Shown here: positions 1-6,130 of the stretch, in pieces | Layout: every line of letters begins with the position of its first letter | Position numbering within the stretch: position 1 is the first letter of the stretch | Source: Gammaproteobacteria bacterium | GTDB lineage: Bacteria > Pseudomonadota > Gammaproteobacteria > Berkiellales > Berkiellaceae | Direction of reading: 5' to 3' | Assembly: GCA_016874315.1 (NCBI GenBank) | Contig: VGTX01000061.1 | Location: 1 to 6,820, forward strand | Length of the DNA stretch: 6,820 nt | The notes under the pieces: generated by a model | The model's input: only the letters and a program-made list of their open reading frames with translations | Told to the model about the DNA's origin: nothing | Databases searched by the model: none | Translations under genes and position numbers: made by a program

Positions 1-336
1 AAACATCGTCTGAGATAAAAGTGCTCTATCAGATGACAATGCGAATGATAATGAAAATATACAAAACAACAGGCCTGGCATAAAACAAGAGATCGTGGCT
101 TTGGAGAAAATATCATGTCCTGACCATAAAGCACGACGCCCAATAAACAGAAGATAAAGTAATCCAACCGCTATATAGGTAGTAAGGTCATTGCCTTGAA
201 GAACAAACATACAGACTACAATTATGTCAAAAAAAACCATCAAAACCATTTCAAAAAGATATTTGAAGATAACTTTGAGATACTGAAGCCCTTTACAGAG
301 TACATGCCTTGTTAAGCAATCACGATCGAATATCAT
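1..336 (-). CDS. Partial membrane protein of unknown function, C-terminus beyond the left edge
   Basis: Seen: the minus strand is open from an ATG at 336-334 to the window edge, giving 112 residues with no stop. The start is supported by a strong Shine-Dalgarno, AAGGTGG, 10 bases upstream. The N-terminus (MIFDRDCLTRHVLCKG) is polar and basic, with Cys7 and Cys14. Three hydrophobic stretches follow: about 22-46 (interrupted by Glu29 and Asp37), about 53-66 (TYIAVGLLYLLFIG) followed by Arg67-Arg68, and about 80-100. There is no cleavable signal peptide or lipobox, so an inner-membrane protein with at least two or three spanning segments is likely. It lies 32 bases downstream of the microcin-like gene on the same strand with no terminator between them, so co-transcription is likely. 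Inference: an immunity protein or an export partner for that peptide. I do not recognise the family, and the missing C-terminus prevents a firmer call. Confidence 0.72.
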   Translation of the reverse strand, partial: MIFDRDCLTRHVLCKGLQYLKVIFKYLFEMVLMVFFDIIVVCMFVLQGNDLTTYIAVGLLYLLFIGRRALWSGHDIFSKATISCFMPGLLFCIFSLSFALSSDRALLSQTMF

Positions 337-346
337 TATCCCAGGC

Positions 347-353
347 CCACCTT
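347..353 (-). promoter_or_regulatory. Ribosome binding site of the partial membrane protein gene
   Basis: On the minus strand AAGGTGG lies 10 bases before the ATG at 336-334. It is the strongest Shine-Dalgarno in the window and is the main reason to accept the truncated ORF and its start. It lies in the 32-base gap after the upstream stop codon. Confidence 0.65.
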
Positions 354-368
354 ATGTTATATCGCTTA

Positions 369-623
369 TTAAAACCTTGAGCTCATAGAAAATCCGTATC
401 GTGCTGAATTCTCTTTTTTCTCATCAGAATCTTTTTTATTATTACTACCAAAAAATTTGTCGTATATGATGCGACATATAGCGCAAATTGCCTCGATAGC
501 TAGTCCCGTTATAATATCTTCTTTCATTCCAACTTTTGGTTTTGATTGATAATGATCGAAACCTTGTCCAGATTGTATTCCGGCATAAAGGCTAGTTAAT
601 TCTAAATCTGTTAGTGTTTTCAT
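369..623 (-). CDS. Microcin/bacteriocin-like small peptide precursor with a double-glycine-type leader
   Basis: Seen: 84 codons from ATG (623-621) to TAA (371-369). Residues 1-15 read MKTLTDLELTSLYAG. This fits the leader pattern L-S/T-x-x-E-L-x-x-hydrophobic-x-G/A-G and aligns without gaps with the colicin V (microcin V) leader as I recall it, MRTLTLNELDSVSGG: 8 of 15 identical, same length, same basic residue 2. Known: such leaders are cleaved after the glycine pair by C39-peptidase ABC exporters. Here the pair is Ala14-Gly15, so it is imperfect. The predicted 69-residue core has a Gly/Gln/Ser-rich start (16-32), a hydrophobic helix (about 37-58) holding Cys47-x-x-Cys50, and a charged tail (60-75) followed by a Ser/aromatic end (YGFSMSSRF). 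AAAGGA precedes the start with only 2 bases of spacing. Inference: an exported antimicrobial or signalling peptide. It could instead be a small membrane-associated protein with a chance leader match. No exporter gene is in the window. Confidence 0.6.
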   Translation of the reverse strand: MKTLTDLELTSLYAGIQSGQGFDHYQSKPKVGMKEDIITGLAIEAICAICRIIYDKFFGSNNKKDSDEKKENSARYGFSMSSRF

Positions 624-625
624 AA

Positions 626-631
626 TCCTTT
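626..631 (-). promoter_or_regulatory. Closely spaced ribosome binding site of the microcin-like gene
   Basis: AAAGGA on the minus strand is followed by only two bases before ATG, shorter than the usual 5-9. It supports the ATG at 623-621, but translation may be weak. The next in-frame ATG (Met33) would remove the leader and has no better site, so the upstream start is preferred. Confidence 0.4.
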
Positions 632-641
632 AATAAATCCA

Positions 642-656
642 TACTCTTATTGAGTA
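642..656. repeat. Small inverted repeat in the 5' leader of the microcin-like gene
   Basis: TACTC (642-646), a 5-base loop TTATT, then GAGTA (652-656), a perfect 5-bp inverted repeat. It lies between the predicted -10 box (662-667) and the ribosome binding site (626-631), so it would fall at or near the 5' end of the transcript. It may be an operator half-site pair or a weak RNA hairpin. At this size chance is a fair alternative. Confidence 0.25.
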
Positions 657-661
657 CGCGC

Positions 662-690
662 AGTATATCCGTGGATATTTATCAGATCAA
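662..690 (-). promoter_or_regulatory. Sigma-70-type promoter for the microcin-like unit
   Basis: Reading the minus strand: -35 TTGATC (690-685), a 17-base spacer, and -10 TATACT (667-662). The -10 matches the consensus TATAAT at 5 of 6 and the -35 matches TTGACA at 4 of 6, with ideal spacing. The start of transcription would fall near 655, about 30 bases before the ATG at 623. No other gene on this strand lies between, so it should drive the microcin-like peptide and the membrane protein after it. A palindrome occupies the spacer. Confidence 0.5.
665..678. repeat. 14-base palindrome inside the promoter, possible operator
   Basis: ATATCC-GT-GGATAT is a perfect 6+6 inverted repeat with a 2-base centre. 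It occupies the spacer between the -35 and -10 boxes and overlaps half of the -10. This is a position where a bound dimeric repressor would block RNA polymerase. The sequence does not match a regulator I can name. Function is inferred from position and symmetry only. Confidence 0.35.
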
Positions 691-693
691 TAG

Positions 694-718
694 ATATTCA
701 TTAAAAATATTCAATAAA
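694..718. repeat. Tandem AT-rich direct repeat upstream of the -35 box
   Basis: ATATTCATTAAA (694-705) is followed one base later by ATATTCAATAAA (707-718), 11 of 12 identical, a 13-base period. It sits just upstream of the -35 of the minus-strand promoter, where an UP element or activator site would lie. In such AT-rich DNA, chance similarity cannot be excluded. Confidence 0.25.
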
Positions 719-1025
719 CAGCCATTTCTCAAGTTGAGTGATTTTTAGAGTGCTAATAAACAACATTTATAAAGAGATATCGAATAACGTGTTGAATATT
801 TACTCGCTCCGCAACCACTCTTGAATCTTTTATCCAGAGGCTTAGCATGATTAAAAGGTGCAGAAGCTCTAATGAAATAATAAGCCATCTGTGCAAAGTG
901 TATCTTAATATCATTTAATGAAGCTGAGCGTCTTTCACAGAGAATACATATCTTATATTGGAAAATTTTTCTGAGACGATTGCGTGAGCTAATCTGCAAT
1001 CAAACCAATTAAGAGATAGGAAGTT

Positions 1026-1055
1026 AGCCTGGCCGATTTGTTATAATCGCAGGCT
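1026..1055 (-). terminator. Stem-loop after the giant ankyrin gene, possible terminator
   Basis: AGCCTG-GC-CGATT, a 6-base loop, then AATCG-CAGGCT gives an 11-bp stem with a 2-base bulge. It starts about 22 bases past the TAG (1080-1078) of the giant gene. Reading the minus strand, the downstream sequence (AACTTCCTATCTCTTAA) is pyrimidine-rich but has no clean run of T. Intrinsic termination may therefore be weak, or the hairpin may protect the 3' end. Confidence 0.4.
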
Positions 1056-1077
1056 CTTTCAAAAAATATGTGTGATT

Positions 1078-4000
1078 CTATTTTGGTTTATTCTGGTTCG
1101 TTGAACGATTACTCTCAGGGTGATGCATGATACTTGGAATGATTGGGGCCCTAGATGGTAATATTTGCTCTTTTTGTACAATATTCTCTAAATCCAATCC
1201 GACTTCTTTTGCATAATCGTAAGCATTCTTTCCATGTTCATCTGTGAGATTTGGATTGATGTCCTTATCCAGCAGCAAGTTAATCATATCAGTATCTTTT
1301 TTCTGCACCGCTATTTTTAAGATAGGTAGAGCATGATCGATATTAGCACCGTAGGCTAGTAATAAATCGATATACTCATTTATTTTTTCACGGGGTGTTT
1401 TATTGATTGTTCTAAAATGATTTTCATAATTCGTGGAAACATAATCAAAGAACCCTTCAAAATTTTCAGGTTTTAATTCAGTTTGATGTTTTTTCAAAGC
1501 CATTTCCAAAGCCGCAGAGCTGCCCAAGTGCATAATAATCTCATTAACATTGTCATCTATAGTAGAATAAGTCCAAGGACCTGATAATATGTTTTCTAAA
1601 ATATCTAATCGATTATATATGATACTTAAATTGTATACTGAAGTTACTCCGTGATATTTTCTTAAAACCGCCAGATCGGTTTTACGATAATCATAGTAAA
1701 CATTTATATTATGATTTTTTATGAGCCGATCGAGAGCATTTGCGTTACATCCATCAGCAATCGCTAATAAAACGCAAGCTAGCACATCATCCTTTTTAAG
1801 CTTGTTACGCTCAATCAATTCATTGAGCATTGCATCAAACGCATTCAGGTCTGTGGGTTCTTTTTGTAATGCTAAATAAATCATCTTATAACTGGGTAAA
1901 GGAGTTCTATTAACAGCACTCATTGCTTCCTGAAAAACTATAGAGTTATGGTTACATATTGCTAAAAATATAGCGATCGATGCAGGTATGAACCCTTCGG
2001 TCCATAATGTTTCAAAATCGATATTCTCTTGAAGACTGATAAGTTGTTTATATTTTTCTTCTTGAGAAAAAGTATTGCGATTAGCAAGAGGCAAAATGCC
2101 GTATATGGGTAACGCATCTTGATCATTTGAATGCGTCTTATTATAAAATTCATTCAGATCGTTGAGGTGATCGTAATTCAAACCTGCATTCGAATAATTC
2201 GATATTTCATAGAGCTTTTGAAAAAATTTTCCCTGATTCCTCCAGGCATGTTTAATAAGCCAGCCACGCACTTCAGGCTTCTCTAGCATCTTTTGAAAAA
2301 GTTGATGTGTTCTGAGGGTGTGAGTACTATTGCTTTCAACAAAGTCAATGATCGCAGAAAATGATATCTCTGCAACACCATTATTCATGATATAAAAAGG
2401 TGCATATTCCATAGCTAAGCATTCTTGAGGGAACTCTGATTGATACTGAGCTCTAAAAAAATCTCGCCATTCTTGATGAGGCCCCTCATAAGAGGTTGGT
2501 AACGACAAAATAACTTCTTTAAAAATAATTGGGTATTTCGTTATAAAAGACTCCCACTCTGCGCGGGATAAAGAAAGCATAGAATGATATATTCCTTTCA
2601 ATATATCGGCGTTTTTTAAAAACTTATCTTTACTCTCTTGAGAATTTATTGTGAAAAGCTCAAGTAAATGAGGTAATTCATTAAGCTTTATCATTTCTGA
2701 AGAGCTATTTTTTAAATAAGAATTGAACCGAGTATGAGTTACACTTATCCATAACATCTCCTTCTCAAGCTCCGTTGGCAGAAGTTGAGAGAATGTATTC
2801 CATTGGCTATAAATTGTGATTAGCTCACTAAGATTTTTAATTCCATGTCTCTTCCATTTTTCATAAAAAATCTTCAGCTTTTCTTTAACATTTGGGTCTG
2901 CCTGTAAATCTTGCCCATCAGCGAACCACAACATCATTTTTACACTTATATGTTCTGGAGACCAACCACGAATCCAGTCTGATAGCATATCTTTATGACT
3001 CATATTTATGTTAGATAATGCCACCTTGAGCTTCGTTGAGGAAAATTGGGCATTCTCTTCTACAGAATCATAGATATATAGAGTTATGCTCCGTGAAACT
3101 GGATGAGACGCCGGGCAGTTTGCGATTAATCGTGGAATATTTTCTGGATGATTATCGAGAATTTTTTTACAAATCAAATCGCGGCGATTGCCATAAAGCA
3201 TGAGTGCGACAATGGTACTCCATGTGGCATTACCTACTTTATCCATTAACTCAAAATCCTCTTCTGAGAAGGAGTCGAAAATTTGAGGAATGTATGGAGC
3301 AAATACATGAAACATCTCTACCTCTGAATATGAACCATCTCGATGAGAGCACCCGCTGAGTATATTTTTTTGTTCAAAAAATTGTCTTCTTAACCGCATA
3401 GATATATCGCTTGGAAGTGCTGTATTAGGTTCATATCCGCATTTCATAAATAGAGTGAAAAACTGGATATCGGACATGCACTCCCCATATTTTTTCATAA
3501 GATATTGTGTTGTTTCATTTCCAATCTGAGGACCATAATCTATCACATTATATTTTTTATATTTTTTCTCTTCATTGTCGATCTGATATACCCTGTCATG
3601 GAGTGCATAATTATAATTTTCAGACTGAATGATTTCACGAATGAGGGCATCCTTTTGTGTGATAAAATCGTGCTCTTGATCTTCCGGAATCCCTCTAGGG
3701 TAAGCTAATATCGAATTTAGTAAAAATGTATTAAACCATTGGGCTTTTTCATCTGAGTTAAAAAACATGTTCCATGTAAAAGGAGCCATTTTTTCTCGCT
3801 CACTTTCGATGCAACTCATTTTCACTGCTAAGAAGAAATCAGGCCATGATAACTCATCCATATGTATCGGAGTCAGGATATTTTTTACAGGAGGTATTTT
3901 TGATCTTAACTGTAAGAGGGAAAGAGCAAATTTATCTGCAAAATTATCAGAGTTAACCAACTGCTTTTCATAGGCTTTACATAATTTATAGACCTGAAAA

Positions 4001-5949
4001 TCGGTTACCGTACCTAGCTCATTAAGTTTCTTCAGTATCTGTTCAAGCGTCATATCAACAAAGCGAATACTATCAGCATTATCAATAATGGCAGTTATAA
4101 TTGTATGATTGCCACTCTTTAACAACTTGAACAACATTTCATTTGTGAGATATTTGCCTCCATTTTTAATGATAAACTCAATCGATTGCTTATTGTTTGA
4201 GGAAAGACAGACATTCATACAAGTCTTCCAATATTCCTCAGGAGCTTCGATAAAATGAGATATTACAATTGGATGCTGCTGAATGATATGTGTTGCAGCC
4301 TGAATGTTACCTACGCGTAATAATCCATCTAAGGTCCATGCAAGAAACTTCGGAGAGATACGTGACACGATCAGCTGGTTAGCTGATGATTCGGGTGTGG
4401 TAGAGTCCACAAAGATTTGATCGAGATATGATTCTATAGATCGATTGATCTGAGTTAAAGCGGCCGTAAACGTTATTAAATATCCGTGCAATTGCAATTC
4501 AACAGACCGACCAAGTGCTGCGCACACTCCTCTATTAATCATCGTTATGAGATCTACACTCTGGCCTGGACTATAAATCATACGATTAATTGCTTGCAGT
4601 TGTTGCTGCAATTGTTGATCGGTGAAAGTTGGCATGATAGCAGGGAAATTAGGATCGGTGATAAATTGGACCACAAAGGAATAGGTCTCCATATCCTGCT
4701 CTGACAAGATATTTTGCATATTATCTAAAAAATCTTTTACGGGGTTGTTTAATTCCGAATCAAAATTGGGCAGCATCTCGAGCGATGGAGGAATCCCAGC
4801 ATTAAGTGCTTTATAGGCACCTACAATAAAGAGTTCCAAAAGTTCTACACAAAAAGCCACGGACTTTTGAGGAAATAAATTTTTATTATTAAATAGCTTT
4901 GCAGCAGATTTGGGCTCTAGCATGCGAGTGTATGCTTCAATAGATTCATTCAAAGAAGCTCTCAACGTATTATCGCTCATTTCACTCTCGGTAATCTGCT
5001 CTCTTTTAAGAATTTTTTCTAGTACAAGCAGTTGTTGTGATTTAGGCATTTCTCCTTCGATGGGCCACTCTTGCGTTATGAAGGGTATGATGTGAAAAAA
5101 CTTTGAGTTTATTATTGATAATGCCCACAATGTCAACTGGCTTTGAACATTCAATGGCATTATGAGTCGGCCATTGAGCTGTTTTTCAAGCCATTTTTTA
5201 ATATCTTGATATTTGATGAAGTCTTGCTCTTCTGTACATAGCGCTTTTAAGGATATGGTAAATTCTGCTCTTACTGTATGAACAATAAGATTCCATTCTC
5301 CATCTTCTTGATATACCCCTACAGTCAGTGGCTGCATTACTGGGATTGAAGGAAATGACATTGGTTTTTTATTTAATTTGGAGAATTGAAAGATATTATT
5401 CTGTGCTGTATCACAATCCACCGCAGGAATGAGATTTTCTGAGGATTTTTGCGCAAGATCGGATGTATTTTGAGGAGTGAGGGTTTCTTTAATATGAACA
5501 ATTTCTTCAGATGTCAGCTGATAGTCTGTAGCTGATGGAGCATCCCATGTGGCAACAGCGGCCGATGATTGTCGCAACAACTCTGGATTCTGGTCAGTAA
5601 ATAATCCGATGCTTAGAGTATTTGGCATTTTCTTAGGCACTGTAACCATTCGAGGAATTGGAAGAATTTTTCGATCGGAAGATAAACGTGTTGGCATACA
5701 TGCAAATGGATATTGAGCTAATCCTGTTTGTACAAGCACAATTGGTTTATTATCGAGTGAGGTCAACACAAGTGGGCTCGGAAGGCTCTCGACTCGCTGC
5801 CAATCATGCGACTGCATTGGATATTCTATACTTTCGAGAATAGGCAGCTGGGTTTCACGATCGAGGCTAAAACGATAAATCCGTGAAGGAGTCAGCTGGC
5901 CTTCGCACATATCCTTCGCTACATAATAAGTGTTATAAGAAAAATCCAT
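1078..5949 (-). CDS. Giant ankyrin-repeat protein, candidate host-directed effector
   Basis: Seen: 1623 codons without interruption, ATG at 5949-5947 and TAG at 1080-1078. A weak TGGA lies 7 bases before the start. No signal peptide or membrane segment is visible, so the product is soluble. Residues 1-310 look mixed and strand-rich, with a Ser/Thr/Pro/Gln-rich linker about 110-205. Residues 445-457 are Gln-rich (DQQLQQQLQAINR). Most of the rest is helical. Degenerate ankyrin-like helix pairs occur about 531-625, possibly 905-945, and in series about 1320-1500. The clear repeats are about 1524-1584: LLLAYGANID, then MINLLLDKDINPNLTDEHGKN. The last 35-40 residues are a polar, Pro-rich tail (ending NQNKPK). 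Known: ankyrin repeats bind proteins and are common in effectors of intracellular bacteria. Inference: effector. The tail lacks the Glu cluster usual in Dot/Icm substrates, so secretion is unproven. No catalytic motif was recognised. Confidence 0.85.
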   Translation of the reverse strand: MDFSYNTYYVAKDMCEGQLTPSRIYRFSLDRETQLPILESIEYPMQSHDWQRVESLPSPLVLTSLDNKPIVLVQTGLAQYPFACMPTRLSSDRKILPIPRMVTVPKKMPNTLSIGLFTDQNPELLRQSSAAVATWDAPSATDYQLTSEEIVHIKETLTPQNTSDLAQKSSENLIPAVDCDTAQNNIFQFSKLNKKPMSFPSIPVMQPLTVGVYQEDGEWNLIVHTVRAEFTISLKALCTEEQDFIKYQDIKKWLEKQLNGRLIMPLNVQSQLTLWALSIINSKFFHIIPFITQEWPIEGEMPKSQQLLVLEKILKREQITESEMSDNTLRASLNESIEAYTRMLEPKSAAKLFNNKNLFPQKSVAFCVELLELFIVGAYKALNAGIPPSLEMLPNFDSELNNPVKDFLDNMQNILSEQDMETYSFVVQFITDPNFPAIMPTFTDQQLQQQLQAINRMIYSPGQSVDLITMINRGVCAALGRSVELQLHGYLITFTAALTQINRSIESYLDQIFVDSTTPESSANQLIVSRISPKFLAWTLDGLLRVGNIQAATHIIQQHPIVISHFIEAPEEYWKTCMNVCLSSNNKQSIEFIIKNGGKYLTNEMLFKLLKSGNHTIITAIIDNADSIRFVDMTLEQILKKLNELGTVTDFQVYKLCKAYEKQLVNSDNFADKFALSLLQLRSKIPPVKNILTPIHMDELSWPDFFLAVKMSCIESEREKMAPFTWNMFFNSDEKAQWFNTFLLNSILAYPRGIPEDQEHDFITQKDALIREIIQSENYNYALHDRVYQIDNEEKKYKKYNVIDYGPQIGNETTQYLMKKYGECMSDIQFFTLFMKCGYEPNTALPSDISMRLRRQFFEQKNILSGCSHRDGSYSEVEMFHVFAPYIPQIFDSFSEEDFELMDKVGNATWSTIVALMLYGNRRDLICKKILDNHPENIPRLIANCPASHPVSRSITLYIYDSVEENAQFSSTKLKVALSNINMSHKDMLSDWIRGWSPEHISVKMMLWFADGQDLQADPNVKEKLKIFYEKWKRHGIKNLSELITIYSQWNTFSQLLPTELEKEMLWISVTHTRFNSYLKNSSSEMIKLNELPHLLELFTINSQESKDKFLKNADILKGIYHSMLSLSRAEWESFITKYPIIFKEVILSLPTSYEGPHQEWRDFFRAQYQSEFPQECLAMEYAPFYIMNNGVAEISFSAIIDFVESNSTHTLRTHQLFQKMLEKPEVRGWLIKHAWRNQGKFFQKLYEISNYSNAGLNYDHLNDLNEFYNKTHSNDQDALPIYGILPLANRNTFSQEEKYKQLISLQENIDFETLWTEGFIPASIAIFLAICNHNSIVFQEAMSAVNRTPLPSYKMIYLALQKEPTDLNAFDAMLNELIERNKLKKDDVLACVLLAIADGCNANALDRLIKNHNINVYYDYRKTDLAVLRKYHGVTSVYNLSIIYNRLDILENILSGPWTYSTIDDNVNEIIMHLGSSAALEMALKKHQTELKPENFEGFFDYVSTNYENHFRTINKTPREKINEYIDLLLAYGANIDHALPILKIAVQKKDTDMINLLLDKDINPNLTDEHGKNAYDYAKEVGLDLENIVQKEQILPSRAPIIPSIMHHPESNRSTNQNKPK

Positions 5950-5956
5950 AAAAATA

Positions 5957-5960
5957 TCCA
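5957..5960 (-). promoter_or_regulatory. Weak ribosome binding site of the giant ankyrin gene
   Basis: TGGA on the minus strand lies 7 bases before the ATG at 5949-5947. An earlier ATG sixteen bases upstream is out of frame, so this start is the best available. Confidence 0.35.
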
Positions 5961-6015
5961 GACATGATCGTAAATCTACTGGCTATATAGGAGCTATCTT
6001 TTGAAAAAGACCAAT

Positions 6016-6043
6016 TTTATACCCAATATAATGAAAATTCGAA
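6016..6043 (-). promoter_or_regulatory. Candidate promoter of the giant ankyrin gene
   Basis: Reading the minus strand: TTCGAA (6043-6038), a 16-base spacer, then TATAAA (6021-6016). The -10 matches at 5 of 6 positions but the -35 at only 3. It would give an untranslated leader of roughly 60 bases. The region is AT-rich and other pairings are possible, for example TTGAAG with TTATAT slightly upstream, so this is tentative. Confidence 0.27.
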
Positions 6044-6082
6044 TACGCACTTCAATCTATCTTTTGATCATTAGGCAAGTCC

Positions 6083-6110
6083 CTGAACCACAGCTATGCT
6101 CTGATATTAT
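6083..6110 (+). promoter_or_regulatory. Candidate promoter of tspO
   Basis: CTGAAC (6083-6088), a 16-base spacer, then TATTAT (6105-6110). The -10 matches at 5 of 6, the -35 at only 3. Transcription would begin near 6117, leaving a very short leader before the ATG at 6131. The short leader fits the absence of a clear Shine-Dalgarno there. Tentative. Confidence 0.27.
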
Positions 6111-6130
6111 AGAAAGCGTGCTGTTATTAA

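Larger units (their letters stand above)
624..1077. other. Intergenic region between the giant gene and the microcin-like gene
   Basis: These 454 bases hold no gene I can support. The left part (626-718) carries the ribosome binding site, promoter, palindromes and direct repeat described separately. The right end (1026-1055) has a stem-loop after the stop of the giant gene. Between them, 745-999 on the minus strand is open for 84 codons from a TTG. It has no ribosome binding site, follows an in-frame TGA directly, and gives a product resembling no family I know. It may be chance or a decayed gene. No tRNA, insertion-sequence ends or CRISPR repeats were seen. Confidence 0.5.

Noticed and set aside
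324..342. Fur-box-like sequence (GATAATGATATTC on the minus strand)
   Set aside because: It overlaps the start codon and first codons of the membrane protein gene, and its second half departs from the Fur consensus. Such matches are common in AT-rich DNA.
728..738. Palindrome CTCAAGTTGAG followed by GTGATTTTT, considered as a terminator
   Set aside because: The arms are only 5 bp with a 1-base centre, so no stable hairpin can form, and there is no plus-strand gene upstream to terminate.
1962..2153. 63-codon minus-strand open frame with a hydrophobic segment
   Set aside because: It is inside the giant gene in a different frame; the hydrophobicity comes from T-rich codons in the shifted frame.
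3505..5843. Several 60-72-codon plus-strand open frames (for example 3505-3708, 3767-3973, 4486-4704, 4910-5095, 5658-5843)
   Set aside because: All lie opposite the intact 1623-codon gene, lack convincing starts and look like antisense shadows.
6001..6032. TTGAAA (6001) and TATAAT (6027) as a tspO promoter
   Set aside because: The boxes are good but the spacer is 20 bases, outside the normal range. A closer candidate was listed instead, with low confidence.
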